From an uncultured Flammeovirgaceae bacterium (GTDB lineage: Bacteria; Bacteroidota; Bacteroidia; Cytophagales; Cyclobacteriaceae), in assembly GCA_937899105.1 (NCBI GenBank), contig CALBPF010000311.1, forward strand, positions 1 to 47,534: a DNA stretch of 47,534 nt, given 5' to 3'. The position numbers and the translations under genes are program-made. The notes beneath the pieces are model-generated. The model was not told the DNA's origin and ran no database searches. It was given only the letters and a program-made list of their open reading frames with translations. Shown one piece after another: positions 27,507 to 37,360 of this stretch; the stretch's first letter is position 1; each line of letters starts with the position of its first letter.

Positions 27507-29765
27507 ATGAATAACTTGATTTTTATTCCGATAGGACTCTCCCTTGTAGGTCTTGCTTTTATGCTTTTCAAAATGGCCTGGGTAAAAAAACAAAGTGCAG
27601 GCAATGAGAAGATGCAAGAAATCTCAAAAAATATCAAAGAAGGAGCACTCGCTTTCTTAAGTGCCGAATATAGATTATTAGCTATTTTCGTCGTGATCGC
27701 TTCGATTGCTTTATTTGGAATTTCTGCTGTAGTAGAAACCACAAGCTGGATGATCGTGCCAGCATTCATTGTGGGGGCGATTTTCTCAGCAGTGGCTGGA
27801 AATATAGGTATGCGCATAGCTACCGAAGCCAATGCAAGAACCACTGAAGCAGCAAGAACCAGTTTGCCCAATGCATTAAAAGTATCTTTTGGTGGCGGTA
27901 CTGTAATGGGACTTGGTGTGGCAGGTCTGGCGGTTTTAGGTTTGAGCCTATTTTTTCTAATTTTTATAAGTTCCTTCATGGGTACCGGTGGTTCTTTTTA
28001 TGGCCAAATGACCATAGTGTTGGAAGCCCTTGCCGGTTTCTCATTAGGTGCAGAATCGATTGCCTTGTTTGCCCGAGTAGGTGGAGGTATCTATACAAAG
28101 GCTGCTGACGTGGGAGCTGATTTAGTTGGAAAAGTTGAAGCGGGAATTCCTGAAGATGATCCTCGCAACCCGGCAACTATTGCTGATAATGTGGGTGACA
28201 ATGTAGGTGATGTGGCAGGTATGGGCGCAGACCTTTTTGGTTCATACGTGGCGACAGTATTAGCCTCAATGGTACTTGGTAACTACATTATCAAAGATAT
28301 GGCTGATGCCGGGGTGGTGCTTGAAGCCTTCAATGGTATGGGACCTATATTACTGCCTATAATGATTGCCGGTGTAGGTATTATAACTTCTATTATTGGA
28401 ACTTTTTTAATAGGTGTTAAAGATAATGGCGCGAAAGAAGCACAGGTACAAAGCGCTCTTAACTGGGGTAATATTTCAGCTATTCTGCTATCGGCCATTG
28501 CAGGATGGTTTTTGGTAGACTGGTTACTTCCAGAAACTATTACGGGTATGAAATTCTTTGGCGAAGGTCCTAAGGATATCCCTAGCAGGCATGTATTTTA
28601 CGCTACTCTTGTTGGCCTTTCCGTGGGCTACCTCATATCTTTCTTTACCGAGTACTACACTGCATTGGGGAAAAAACCTGTGCTTGATATCGTAACCAAT
28701 TCTTCAACCGGAGCGGCAACTAATATCATAGCAGGCTTAGCTACAGGTATGATTTCGACTTTTTCATCTGTAATTCTTTTTGCTGTCGCTATTTGGGGAT
28801 CCTACGAGTTAGCCGGTTTTTACGGTGTTGCCGTAGCAGCTTCTGCCATGATGGCAACCACAGCCATGCAGTTGGCCATAGACGCTTTTGGCCCGATTGC
28901 CGACAACGCGGGTGGGGTAGCAGAAATGAGCGAACTGCCTGATGAGGTTAGAGAAAGAACGGATATTCTTGATTCGGTAGGTAACACTACGGCTGCAGTT
29001 GGTAAAGGTTTTGCCATCGCCTCAGCAGCGCTTACTGCGCTGGCTTTATTCGCCGCTTACGTAACTTTTACAGGTATTGATGGCATTAACATCTTTAAAG
29101 CAGACGTCTTAGCCGCCCTATTCATAGGAGGTATGATACCAGTGGTATTCTCCGCTCTGGCAATGAAGTCTGTAGGTAAGGCCGCTATGGAAATGGTAAT
29201 GGAAGTAAGACGTCAGTTCAAGGAAATCCCAGGGATCCTCGAAGGTACAGGAAGACCTGATTATGCCAGATGCGTTGCTATATCTACCCAGGCCGCTTTA
29301 AAGGAGATGATGCTTCCCGGAGCGTTAACCATAATTACTCCTATTATAATAGGTTTTGCTATGGGGCCGGAGGCTCTTGGTGCGTATATGGCAGGTGTTG
29401 CCGTTTCAGGTGTTATGTGGGCCATTTTCCAAAATAATGCTGGAGGCGCCTGGGACAACGCTAAGAAATCATTTGAAGCAGGTGTTGAGATTAATGGAGA
29501 AATGACCTACAAAGGTTCTGATGCACATAAGGCGGCTGTTACGGGTGATACCGTTGGTGACCCATTTAAAGATACGTCCGGGCCATCAATGAATATTCTT
29601 ATTAAACTAACGTGTCTTGTCGGATTGGTTATTGCTCCAATTCTTGGTGAATTATCTGGTAATGCTAACCATTACACCTCGCAGGAAGCAGGAAGTTCGG
29701 AACAAACCGAGTTAATAGTTGAAGGCGAGCCAGATGTTAAATATGCAGAATCGTCTACTAATTAG
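27507..29765 (+). CDS. hppA: Membrane-bound ion-pumping pyrophosphatase, K+-dependent type
   Basis: The 752-residue integral membrane protein (about 16 helices) couples pyrophosphate hydrolysis to H+ and/or Na+ export. Catalytic motifs are intact: [11 protein letters not shown] (201-211), DNVGDNVGD (227-235), [12 protein letters not shown] in the middle, and [15 protein letters not shown] near the C-terminus. At the cation switch the motif reads [10 protein letters not shown] with A496 and G499; K+-independent enzymes carry Lys and Thr there, so this is the K+-dependent class. Whether it moves Na+, H+ or both cannot be settled by eye. It has its own terminator downstream and a hairpin in its leader. 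Confidence 0.95.
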   Translation: MNNLIFIPIGLSLVGLAFMLFKMAWVKKQSAGNEKMQEISKNIKEGALAFLSAEYRLLAIFVVIASIALFGISAVVETTSWMIVPAFIVGAIFSAVAGNIGMRIATEANARTTEAARTSLPNALKVSFGGGTVMGLGVAGLAVLGLSLFFLIFISSFMGTGGSFYGQMTIVLEALAGFSLGAESIALFARVGGGIYTKAADVGADLVGKVEAGIPEDDPRNPATIADNVGDNVGDVAGMGADLFGSYVATVLASMVLGNYIIKDMADAGVVLEAFNGMGPILLPIMIAGVGIITSIIGTFLIGVKDNGAKEAQVQSALNWGNISAILLSAIAGWFLVDWLLPETITGMKFFGEGPKDIPSRHVFYATLVGLSVGYLISFFTEYYTALGKKPVLDIVTNSSTGAATNIIAGLATGMISTFSSVILFAVAIWGSYELAGFYGVAVAASAMMATTAMQLAIDAFGPIADNAGGVAEMSELPDEVRERTDILDSVGNTTAAVGKGFAIASAALTALALFAAYVTFTGIDGINIFKADVLAALFIGGMIPVVFSALAMKSVGKAAMEMVMEVRRQFKEIPGILEGTGRPDYARCVAISTQAALKEMMLPGALTIITPIIIGFAMGPEALGAYMAGVAVSGVMWAIFQNNAGGAWDNAKKSFEAGVEINGEMTYKGSDAHKAAVTGDTVGDPFKDTSGPSMNILIKLTCLVGLVIAPILGELSGNANHYTSQEAGSSEQTELIVEGEPDVKYAESSTN

Positions 29766-29784
29766 TGCTAAATTATTATTGATT

Positions 29785-29812
29785 AAAAAGCTCCCTTAAT
29801 GGAGCTTTTTTT
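29785..29812 (+). terminator. Rho-independent terminator after hppA
   Basis: A perfect 10-bp stem (AAAAAGCTCC, loop CTTAAT, GGAGCTTTTT) continues into further Ts, starting 20 bases after the hppA stop codon. Confidence 0.9.
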
Positions 29813-29854
29813 GTTTTAGGTTAAATAGAATATCTTTAGAACAAGAGTAGAATT

Positions 29855-30286
29855 ATGAAAAAACTAAATGTACTCCTTTCATTGATCCTTATCAGTACGT
29901 TGGGTTTTGGGCAGTCATCTATTTTAGGTAAATGGAAAACTATTGATGATGAAACCGGCGATCCGAAATCCATTGTCGAGATTTATGAAAGGGAGAATAA
30001 GGTTTATGGGCGTATTATAAAGCTGTTTAGAAATGGTGATGAAGACCCTGATCCAATTTGTGACCTTTGCCCAAAAGATGATCCCAGATTCGAGAAAAAA
30101 ATAATTGGAATGGAGATTATCAAAGGTTTAAAAAAAGACGGTGATGAATATAGTGGTGGTACAGTTTTAAAGCCGGATGAAGGAAAAATCTTCAAGTGCA
30201 AAATTTGGCTTGAGAATAAAAAATTAAAGATAAGAGGTTATTGGGGTTTCTTTTATAGAACACAAACCTGGATTAAAGCCAGTTAA
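29855..30286 (+). CDS. DUF2147 secreted protein
   Basis: The 143-residue protein has a signal peptide (MKKLNVLLSLILISTLGFGQ) and the DUF2147 pattern: ILGKWKTIDDETGDPKSIVEIYE, then GRI, a CDLC pair (ICDLCPKDDP), a GG-type turn and a final WGFFYRTQTWIK. It is a small beta-barrel/lipocalin-like periplasmic or secreted protein of unknown ligand, widespread in this phylum. It stands alone between the hppA terminator and the sigma factor gene. Confidence 0.9.
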   Translation: MKKLNVLLSLILISTLGFGQSSILGKWKTIDDETGDPKSIVEIYERENKVYGRIIKLFRNGDEDPDPICDLCPKDDPRFEKKIIGMEIIKGLKKDGDEYSGGTVLKPDEGKIFKCKIWLENKKLKIRGYWGFFYRTQTWIKAS

Positions 30287-30398
30287 CCTTTTATTTTACC
30301 CAAACAACCAACAAATAGGTGTTTCAACCAATAGTTTGTAATTCTCTAATGCACATTGGTTACCAGCTAATATTCTGTTGTATAAAACAAAGAGCTCG

Positions 30399-30938
30399 AT
30401 GAAGGATAACGAGATTTTCGAACGAATCTGCAAAGGTGACGAAAAGACCCTCGAGTACTTGTATAAGAAATACTACAGGATGATGACCAAAATGGTCATA
30501 TCCAATAGTGGTACGGAGCAAGAAGCCAAAGATATCTATCAAGATGCTTTGGTAGTCTTTTGGCAGAAAGCGGTGAGTGGAAAACTTGTTTTGACATCGA
30601 AGATAAGTACATACATATACAGCATATGTCAAAATCTGTGGAGAAAAGAGTTGGATAGAAAGCGGCGATTGTCACACGAGGAAAAAGACTCGATAGAATA
30701 CACAGAGCATGATAAACAAGAAAGAGCCAAGATAATTAATCAATGTATTAACCAACTTGGTGAAACATGCAGGCGTATTTTGATGTATTATTACTTTGAT
30801 GGTCTATCAATGCAGGACATTGCAGATCAATTGGGCTTTGCAAATACGAACACAGCTAAAACAAAAAAATACAAGTGCAAAAAAAAGTTGGATGAATTAG
30901 TAAAGTCTCAGTATTCTGAGCATGACTTTTTGGATTAA
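30399..30938 (+). CDS. ECF-type RNA polymerase sigma factor
   Basis: The protein has 179 residues from the ATG at 30399; an in-frame TTG at 30378 would add 7 unlikely residues. Region 2 (about 8-75) has DEKTLEYLYKKYYRMM and EAKDIYQDALVVFWQKA; region 4 (about 115-170) has the HTH DGLSMQDIADQLGFANTNTAKTKKYKCKKKL. It is followed after 6 bases by a single-pass membrane protein that is very likely its anti-sigma factor. The target promoters are unknown; the pair may control its own operon. Confidence 0.92.
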   Translation: MKDNEIFERICKGDEKTLEYLYKKYYRMMTKMVISNSGTEQEAKDIYQDALVVFWQKAVSGKLVLTSKISTYIYSICQNLWRKELDRKRRLSHEEKDSIEYTEHDKQERAKIINQCINQLGETCRRILMYYYFDGLSMQDIADQLGFANTNTAKTKKYKCKKKLDELVKSQYSEHDFLD

Positions 30939-30944
30939 ACACTT

Positions 30945-31814
30945 ATGGACAATTTAGAATTAATAGATGCCTATTTGAGGGAAGAAATGGACTCTTCGCA
31001 GAAAAGTTCATTTGAGAAGAAGTTGGCGTCTGACCCTGACTTGAAAGGGCAATTTGAGTTTCAAAGTAAGATTGTAGCAGGAATTAAGGAAGCTCGAAAG
31101 ATGGAATTAAAGGCGATGCTTGACCAAGTAGCCGTTGGCGGCTTTCAAAGTATTTCTCTTGGTAAAACTGCGGCAACATTTCTGGTAGCTGGTCTGGTAG
31201 TTTGGAGTATATACTATTTTAACAGGGCTCCCGAAGAACAGCAGTTCTTACCGATCGCACAGGAATCAGAAAGCGCCGAAGACCTTATCATTGAAAATGA
31301 GGTGATTTCGGAACCAGCAACAGAAAAGACTGAAAAGGAATCGACAGTAGATCAACAGGCTGATCAATTAAGTACCGACACCCAAAGAACAGGATCTGCG
31401 AATATTAATGAAGGAGAATCAGTGATATCGGAACCTAAGATTAACAAACCTGAATTAATATCAGATTTTGAAGGCGACGGTAGCGATGCTGACAGTCTTT
31501 TAGCGCCTGGGAGTGTAGCTGTAAATGGTGAGACAAAAGAATTGTCATCAATTGACGTCTCTGTAGATAATACAAAAAAGAAATTTACGTTTCATTATCA
31601 ATTCAAAAATGGAAGATTGTTCTTATATGGTGATTTTAGTAGCGATCTCTACGAAATACTTGAGTTCAACACAGATGGAAAAAAGGCGCTTTTCCTTTTT
31701 TACAAAGGCAAGTTTTACGATTTAGATGGTAAAAAGGAGCGGATTGTTGAGCTTAAAACAGTAAAGAACAAAGCGTTAGTTGCCAAACTTGAAGAAGCGA
31801 GAACAGGTAACTAA
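30945..31814 (+). CDS. Probable membrane anti-sigma factor for the adjacent ECF sigma
   Basis: The 289-residue protein has a helical acidic N-terminal domain (about 1-65), one membrane segment (about 75-92), a long acidic Ser/Thr/Glu-rich linker (about 95-190), and a C-terminal beta-rich domain (about 200-285). It has no cysteines, so it is not a zinc-type (ZAS) anti-sigma factor. The N-terminus (YLREEMDSSQKSSFEKKLASDPDLK) follows the form of Bacteroidota anti-sigma domains. Role is inferred from position 6 bases after the sigma gene and from topology (N-in, C-out). Confidence 0.8.
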   Translation: MDNLELIDAYLREEMDSSQKSSFEKKLASDPDLKGQFEFQSKIVAGIKEARKMELKAMLDQVAVGGFQSISLGKTAATFLVAGLVVWSIYYFNRAPEEQQFLPIAQESESAEDLIIENEVISEPATEKTEKESTVDQQADQLSTDTQRTGSANINEGESVISEPKINKPELISDFEGDGSDADSLLAPGSVAVNGETKELSSIDVSVDNTKKKFTFHYQFKNGRLFLYGDFSSDLYEILEFNTDGKKALFLFYKGKFYDLDGKKERIVELKTVKNKALVAKLEEARTGN

Positions 31815-31833
31815 CCTTTTTCCTGATTGAATC

Positions 31834-31877
31834 AAGCCCATGTTTGTCACCGCCTTTCAAACATGGGCTTTCTTTTT
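31834..31877 (+). terminator. Rho-independent terminator after the sigma/anti-sigma pair
   Basis: A perfect 13-bp stem (AAGCCCATGTTTG against CAAACATGGGCTT) with an 11-base loop is followed by TCTTTTTG, starting 19 bases after the anti-sigma stop codon. Confidence 0.9.
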
Positions 31878-31891
31878 GTGCCCTGAAGTCA

Positions 31892-31899
31892 TAAATTTG
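31892..31899 (+). promoter_or_regulatory. Candidate -7 element for the ftsX operon
   Basis: TAAATTTG fully matches TAnnTTTG and lies 21 bases upstream of the ftsX GTG. The nearest upstream TTTG (31875-31878) is only 13 bases away, shorter than the usual 19-21, so the -33 part is doubtful. Confidence 0.45.
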
Positions 31900-31920
31900 A
31901 CCGACTTTAAAAATTTCTAA

Positions 31921-32811
31921 GTGGAATCCAAGCAGCGTAAAAAGAAGAAACTTGGTAGCTACCCTTATTTAAGCGTAGTGTTTAGTATTTTTTTATCCCT
32001 AGTTGTTATTGGTCTCTTTGGACTTTTATTTATTTACGCCAATAAACTAACCACAATCATCAAGGAAAATATTGAAATCCAGGTCTATTTAAAGAAAGGG
32101 ATCAGCGACAATCAACGAATTCAGGTTCAAAAGACGCTTTCTGCTAAGGACTACGTAGCGAAAAAAAATAATGAGCTACAAATCCGGTATGTTTCAAAAG
32201 AGCAAGCAGCAGAAAAATTTATCAAAGAGACCGGAGAAGATTTCTCTACTTTTTTGGGTGATAACCCCTTACGTGATGCATATGTTGTGAAAATGGCATC
32301 TGAAAGCCAAAGCCCTGAAGTTCTTGAACAGGCCAAAAAAGAAATCGAAAAAATAACGGGAGTCTTTGAAGTGGTATACGTAGAAAGTCTCGTGGATTCA
32401 ATAAATAAAAACCTTACTAAAATAAGTGTCGCTCTGTTAGGCTTTTCGGGTATATTGATTATCATCGTTATATTGCTGATCAACAATACCATTAAGCTGG
32501 CCTTATTTTCTCAGCGCTTTCTAATACGAAGTATGCAACTGGTAGGTGCAAAGGCCAGTTTCATTCAAAGACCTTTTTTAATGCGGTCAGTCTGGCACGG
32601 GCTATTTGCAGGAGTTTTCGCGTCATTGGCTGTTTTAGTTTTCTTACAATTTGCAAATAGGGAAATAGAAGATTTGGCTAACTTGCAATCAAATAGCTCG
32701 TTAGTGATTCTTTGCGCCCTACTCTTAATTTTGGGAGTAATCATAGGGCTTGGAAGCACTTACAGAGCAATAAAAAAATATATGAGGTTGTCGTTAGACG
32801 AATTATATTAA
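31921..32811 (+). CDS. ftsX: Cell division protein FtsX
   Basis: The 296-residue membrane protein starts with GTG at 31921. The cytoplasmic N-terminus is very basic (SKQRKKKKLGS), followed by the first membrane helix (about 16-40), a periplasmic domain (about 45-170) with VSKEQAAEKF and NPLRDAYVV, and three C-terminal helices (about 170-285). With the ATPase FtsE it activates peptidoglycan hydrolases at the septum. ftsE is not adjacent, as is usual in Bacteroidota. It heads a compact operon; the next gene starts 1 base after its stop. Confidence 0.93.
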   Translation: MESKQRKKKKLGSYPYLSVVFSIFLSLVVIGLFGLLFIYANKLTTIIKENIEIQVYLKKGISDNQRIQVQKTLSAKDYVAKKNNELQIRYVSKEQAAEKFIKETGEDFSTFLGDNPLRDAYVVKMASESQSPEVLEQAKKEIEKITGVFEVVYVESLVDSINKNLTKISVALLGFSGILIIIVILLINNTIKLALFSQRFLIRSMQLVGAKASFIQRPFLMRSVWHGLFAGVFASLAVLVFLQFANREIEDLANLQSNSSLVILCALLLILGVIIGLGSTYRAIKKYMRLSLDELY

Positions 32812-32812
32812 T

Positions 32813-33022
32813 ATGGAGAAAAATAACAAACTTCCTTTTGGAAGAAAGAACTATATTTTGATGCTTTCAGGCTTAGGCGTACTGGTTTTAGGCTTTATTA
32901 TCATGAGCATAGATCCTGAGCCTTTCGGTTTTGGTTTTTTAGGCCTTACATTAGGTCCACTTGTTGTAATGGCAGGTTTTGTTATTCAACTATTTGCGAT
33001 TCTGCACAACCCTAAGCACTAA
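32813..33022 (+). CDS. DUF3098 small membrane protein
   Basis: The 69-residue protein has a short basic N-terminus (NKLPFGRKNYILML) and two membrane helices (about 15-31 and 42-63). The placement of the FGRKNY motif and the position between ftsX and uppP identify the Bacteroidota DUF3098 family. Function is unknown; conserved neighbourhood suggests an envelope or division role. Its stop codon is directly followed by the uppP start. Confidence 0.9.
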   Translation: MEKNNKLPFGRKNYILMLSGLGVLVLGFIIMSIDPEPFGFGFLGLTLGPLVVMAGFVIQLFAILHNPKH

Positions 33023-33817
33023 ATGAGTTTTTTCGAGGCGCTCATCCTTGGACTTGTCCAGGGGTTAACGGAGTTTCTTCCAGTGAGCAGCAGTGGTCAT
33101 ATTGAATTAGGGGCACATTTTCTTAACGTAAGTAACGCTGATAATCTACTCTTTTCAATTGTCGTTCATGGTGCAACGGCTTTGAGCACGATCATAATAT
33201 TCAGAAAATATATAGGCGAGCTTATTAAGGATGTACTTAAATTCAAGTGGAACGATTCCACCGTTTTTGTGGTAAAAATTGTCATCAGCATGATACCGGT
33301 GGCTATTGTAGGGATACTTTTTGAAGATGCTATCACAGCGCTATTTACAGGGCAAATTTTATTTGTAGCAGGAATGCTCAGTATAACAGGGATCCTTTTA
33401 CTACTCACCCTCTTCAGTCCTTCAAGAGAAAAAGATGTTTCTTATATACATTCATTTGTTGTTGGGTTATCACAGGCAGCGGCCATATTGCCAGGAATCT
33501 CCAGATCCGGCGCTACTATAGCAACTGCATTACTTTTAGGCGTAGATAAAAACCAGGCCGCCAGATTTTCGTTCCTTATGGTATTACCTCCCATATTAGG
33601 CGCTATGATACTGAAAGCCCTTGATTTTGCCGGAACCTCGCAAAGTGCAGCAACTGTACCTGTGGTTGCCCTGGTTACGGGGTTTACAACGGCTTTCATT
33701 GCAGGTTTAGCGGCATGCCAATGGATGATCAACTTGGTGAAACGAGGGAAGCTACTTTATTTTGCCATTTACTGTTTTACTATTAGCATTTCAGTAATTA
33801 TTCTAACCATTATTTAA
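33023..33817 (+). CDS. uppP: Undecaprenyl-diphosphate phosphatase UppP (BacA family)
   Basis: The 264-residue integral membrane phosphatase recycles the lipid carrier for peptidoglycan and O-antigen. Active-site motifs are intact: GLVQGLTEFLPVSSSGH (10-26; E17, S23/S24, H26) and PGISRSGAT (157-165). Raised UppP levels are linked to bacitracin tolerance in other bacteria. It starts right after the DUF3098 stop codon and overlaps truB by one base (TAATG). Confidence 0.95.
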   Translation: MSFFEALILGLVQGLTEFLPVSSSGHIELGAHFLNVSNADNLLFSIVVHGATALSTIIIFRKYIGELIKDVLKFKWNDSTVFVVKIVISMIPVAIVGILFEDAITALFTGQILFVAGMLSITGILLLLTLFSPSREKDVSYIHSFVVGLSQAAAILPGISRSGATIATALLLGVDKNQAARFSFLMVLPPILGAMILKALDFAGTSQSAATVPVVALVTGFTTAFIAGLAACQWMINLVKRGKLLYFAIYCFTISISVIILTII

Positions 33818-34485
33818 TGGACCCCAATGCCCCTCCTGTTGATCCGGGAAAAGTTTGGTTTGTAGACAAGCCTTTACATTGGACATCGTTTGACGTGGTT
33901 AAGAAAATGCGTGGTCATTTTAAGGTGAAGAAAATAGGGCATGCAGGCACATTAGATCCATTAGCAACCGGGTTACTCATACTGTGTTCCGGAAAAAAAA
34001 CAAAGAAAATAGAACATTACCAAGGACTGGAAAAAGAGTACACCGGCATATTTAGGATTGGGCAAACTACGCCTTCATTCGATCTGGAAACTGAAATAGA
34101 CAGCGAAACGGATTACTCAAACATCTCTTATGAAGAGGTTATGGACGCTACAACCAAACTGACGGGGACCATTGCTCAAATACCTCCTATCTATTCGGCA
34201 ATCAAAATAGATGGTAAGCGCGCATATAAAAGCGCCCGCGCAGGCGAGGACGTAAAGCTCAAATCTCGAATGGTGCAAATTCAATTGTTTGAAACTTCTT
34301 ATATCAATTTACCTGATGTACACTTTAGGATCGTTTGCTCTAAAGGAACCTATGTTAGAAGTATTGCCAGGGATTTTGGTCAACTTTTGGGTGTAGGGTC
34401 ACATCTCACAGAATTAAGACGGGTAAGGATTGGAGAATTTCACGTGGATAATGCTCAATCCCTAAAGACCTTAATTGAGAAATGA
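33817..34485 (+). CDS. truB: tRNA pseudouridine-55 synthase TruB
   Basis: The 222-residue enzyme has the catalytic aspartate D47 in GHAGTLDPLATG (41-52), then YSAIKIDGKRAYKSAR and the KGTYVRSIARDFG block. It lacks the C-terminal PUA domain, as expected for a protein under about 240 residues. It overlaps uppP by 1 base and ribF by 4 bases (ATGA), so the three are translationally coupled. Confidence 0.95.
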   Translation: MDPNAPPVDPGKVWFVDKPLHWTSFDVVKKMRGHFKVKKIGHAGTLDPLATGLLILCSGKKTKKIEHYQGLEKEYTGIFRIGQTTPSFDLETEIDSETDYSNISYEEVMDATTKLTGTIAQIPPIYSAIKIDGKRAYKSARAGEDVKLKSRMVQIQLFETSYINLPDVHFRIVCSKGTYVRSIARDFGQLLGVGSHLTELRRVRIGEFHVDNAQSLKTLIEK

Positions 34486-35408
34486 ACATTTATCATGGTA
34501 TAGAAGACTTTAAACCTCTGTCCTACGCAGTAGTGACCAGTGGTACTTTTGACGGTGTTCATTTAGGGCATCAAAAAATACTTGGACGCGTAAAAGAGAT
34601 AGCTGAGAAAAATAATGGAGAAACTGTTCTTATCACATTCTGGCCGCACCCCAGACTAGTACTTTATCCGGATAAGGACGATTTGCGACTACTCAATACA
34701 TTTGAAGAGAAAGCCGATCTCTTGCGGGAGCAAGGGATTAACCATTTATTGCGTATTCCTTTTACAAAAGAATTCTCAAATCTTTCGTCTGAAGAATTCA
34801 TTCAAAAGATTCTAGTTGAAACTATAGGAACTAAGAAACTGGTCATAGGTTATGACCATCGTTTCGGAAAGAACAGGGAAGGTAGTTTTGAACACTTAAA
34901 AGAAAATTCAAAAACTTATGGCTTTGAAGTAGAAGAAATACCGAAGCAGGAAATAGATCATGTAGGTGTAAGCTCTACCAAGATCAGAAATGCTTTGATA
35001 GAAGGTAATGTTAAAGCAGGTAATGAGCTTATCGGTAATGAATTTAGCATCCGTGGAAGGGTTGTAACAGGAGAGAAAATTGTCCGTATGCTTGGATACC
35101 CCACTGCTAACATTGATATAGACTCACATTATAAATTGATACACAAGGATGGCGCTTATGCCGTTCATATTAATATAGGAAATGAGCTATTCAAAGGAAT
35201 GCTAAATATTGGCTATAGACCCACTGTTGGTGGCAATGCCAAAACCATCGAAGTTCATATATTTGACTTTGATAGAGATATTTACGGTGAGTCTATTACA
35301 GTTTCATTTCACAAAAAAATCCGTTCTGAAGTGAAGTTTGCAGATGTTGATGAGCTTAAGCAGCAATTAAAAAAAGATATGGCTCAAGCACACAAAATAT
35401 TACTTTAA
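34482..35408 (+). CDS. ribF: Bifunctional riboflavin kinase/FAD synthetase RibF
   Basis: The 308-residue enzyme makes FMN and FAD. The N-terminal FAD synthetase domain has SGTFDGVHLGHQ (20-31) and VSSTKIRNAL in the ISSTxIR position; the C-terminal kinase domain has GYPTANID and the late GMLNIGYRPTV and EVHIFDFDRDIYG blocks. It starts within the truB stop codon and ends sharing one base with the next start. Confidence 0.95.
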   Translation: MNIYHGIEDFKPLSYAVVTSGTFDGVHLGHQKILGRVKEIAEKNNGETVLITFWPHPRLVLYPDKDDLRLLNTFEEKADLLREQGINHLLRIPFTKEFSNLSSEEFIQKILVETIGTKKLVIGYDHRFGKNREGSFEHLKENSKTYGFEVEEIPKQEIDHVGVSSTKIRNALIEGNVKAGNELIGNEFSIRGRVVTGEKIVRMLGYPTANIDIDSHYKLIHKDGAYAVHINIGNELFKGMLNIGYRPTVGGNAKTIEVHIFDFDRDIYGESITVSFHKKIRSEVKFADVDELKQQLKKDMAQAHKILL

Positions 35409-37360
35409 TGGAAACCAAATTACTCTGGTCCCCACCTGCCGATTTTCAAGGCCAATCAAATTTAACCCAATACATAAAATGGTTAAATGACAATAGGGGA
35501 CTTAGTTTTTCCAGTTATCATGAGCTTTGGAAATGGTCAGTAAATCAGTTGGAGGATTTTTGGAGTAGCATCTTTGAATACTTTGATATTTCATACTCAG
35601 GGAGTCTTGAGACACCTTTGAAAGGGGGAAAAATGCCCTTTTACAAATGGTTCTCTAATGCCAGCCTGAATTATTCCGAAAACATATTCAAACAAGCGCA
35701 AGACTCAACGCCTGCCATTATTTATAAAACTGAAAACACCGCGTTGAGCCAGCTAAGTTGGAAGGACCTAAGACTACAAGTAGCAGCGCTTAGAGATTAT
35801 TTAAAAAATGAAGCCGGCGTAACAAAAGGTGACCGTGTCGTAGGTTACTTAACCAACACGCCTGAAGCTGTCATTAGTTTTCTGGCAGTAAACTCGCTTG
35901 GTGCGGTATGGTCAAGTTGTTCCCCGGACTTTGGCCTCACTTCAGTGATTGACCGATTCAACCAGGTTAGCCCAAAAGTATTCATTGCTGTAAATGGATA
36001 TAGCTACGGAGGTAAATATTATGATAAAACCGACACGGTAAAAGAGGTGGCTGAGGCTTTACCAACAGTTGATCATGTTCTTGTCATCAATAATAATGGC
36101 GACTTGATATCTGATAATTTTCAAGACTGGAACAAGATTGTAAGTAGCGGTAAGGGTAAACTGGAATTTACCCATGTAAACTTCAATGATCCTATTTGGA
36201 TACTGTACTCGTCGGGTACCACCGGTAAACCAAAGGCTATAACACATAGTCAGGGTGGTATTTTGCTTGAGCATTTAAAATACCTAGCTTTTCATAATAA
36301 CGTAAAAAAAGGCGATAGATGTTTCTGGTATACCACTACCGGTTGGATGATGTGGAATTACATTCAAAGCGCTCTACTTTGTGGCGGCACCCTAGTGATG
36401 TATGATGGTAGCCCGGCCTGGCCTGAAATGGATGCGCTTTGGCAACTTGCTGATGAAGCGCAAATATCACATCTGGGCGCCAGCGCCGGATATATTATTG
36501 CTAACTTAAAAGCTAAACAAAATCCGGGAGCTAGATATGATCTATCAAGCCTTATCTCTATAGGTTCAACGGGTTCTCCCCTACCACCCGAAGGTTTCGA
36601 TTGGATTTATAAGTCAATTAAGGAAGATATCTGGCTCACCTCAATTAGTGGAGGTACAGATGTTTGCAGCGCTTTTGTTGGTGGCAACCCTTTAACACCT
36701 GTTTACAGCGGTGAAATCCAATGCCGCGCACTGGGCTGTGACCTGCACGCCTTCGATGAAAATGGAACTCCAGTATTGGAAGAAGTTGGAGAAATGATAA
36801 TCTCAAAACCTATGCCCTCTATGCCCATTTATTTTTGGAACGACACGGAGTTCCACAATTATAAATCCAGCTACTTTGAAATGTATGATGGCGTTTGGCG
36901 TCATGGCGATTGGGTGGAAATAACCAATCGCAATGGAATAAAGATTTTTGGCAGGTCTGACGCCACCTTAAATCGCGGTGGTGTTAGAATAGGCACAAGT
37001 GAAATTTACAGAGCCATGGACAAGATCGAAGAAGTTGAAGATAGTCTTATCATTTGTATAGAAACAGCCGAGGGTAATTTCTACATGCCGCTATTCATAA
37101 AACTCGCCGCTGATGTTAAGTTTGACGATAGCTTAAGGAAGGAAATTAACGCTACCATTAGAAAAGAGTATAGCCCAAGACATGTGCCTGATGAAATAAT
37201 AGTAGCTCCTGATATCCCTTACACCATAAGCGGAAAGAAGACGGAAGCTCCTGTCAAAAAAATACTTATGGGACAGCCCCTTAGCAAGGCCATGAACAGA
37301 GACGCTTTAAGAAATCCCGAAGCCATAGATTTCTTTATTGAAATAGCTAAAAATCAGTAG
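35408..37360 (+). CDS. aacS: Acetoacetate--CoA ligase (acetoacetyl-CoA synthetase)
   Basis: The 650-residue adenylate-forming enzyme has the AacS-type N-terminus (LLWSPPADFQGQSNLTQYIKW) and the P-loop YSSGTTGKPK near residues 267-276. The core motifs WYTTTGWMMWN, SGGTDVCSAFVGG, WRHGDWVEI and GRSDATLNRGGVRIGT follow, with the catalytic lysine near the C-terminus in YTISGKKTEAPVKK. It activates acetoacetate for lipid or ketone use. It overlaps the end of ribF by one base (TAATG), so it is expressed with the uppP-truB-ribF run although the functions are unrelated. A 3-hydroxybutyrate pathway is not visible nearby. Confidence 0.92.
   Translation: METKLLWSPPADFQGQSNLTQYIKWLNDNRGLSFSSYHELWKWSVNQLEDFWSSIFEYFDISYSGSLETPLKGGKMPFYKWFSNASLNYSENIFKQAQDSTPAIIYKTENTALSQLSWKDLRLQVAALRDYLKNEAGVTKGDRVVGYLTNTPEAVISFLAVNSLGAVWSSCSPDFGLTSVIDRFNQVSPKVFIAVNGYSYGGKYYDKTDTVKEVAEALPTVDHVLVINNNGDLISDNFQDWNKIVSSGKGKLEFTHVNFNDPIWILYSSGTTGKPKAITHSQGGILLEHLKYLAFHNNVKKGDRCFWYTTTGWMMWNYIQSALLCGGTLVMYDGSPAWPEMDALWQLADEAQISHLGASAGYIIANLKAKQNPGARYDLSSLISIGSTGSPLPPEGFDWIYKSIKEDIWLTSISGGTDVCSAFVGGNPLTPVYSGEIQCRALGCDLHAFDENGTPVLEEVGEMIISKPMPSMPIYFWNDTEFHNYKSSYFEMYDGVWRHGDWVEITNRNGIKIFGRSDATLNRGGVRIGTSEIYRAMDKIEEVEDSLIICIETAEGNFYMPLFIKLAADVKFDDSLRKEINATIRKEYSPRHVPDEIIVAPDIPYTISGKKTEAPVKKILMGQPLSKAMNRDALRNPEAIDFFIEIAKNQ

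Noticed and set aside
27485..27979. Minus-strand open frame of 164 codons over the start of hppA
   Set aside because: It is antisense to the conserved N-terminus of the pyrophosphatase, with an Ala/Ile/Pro/Thr-biased composition and no recognisable family.
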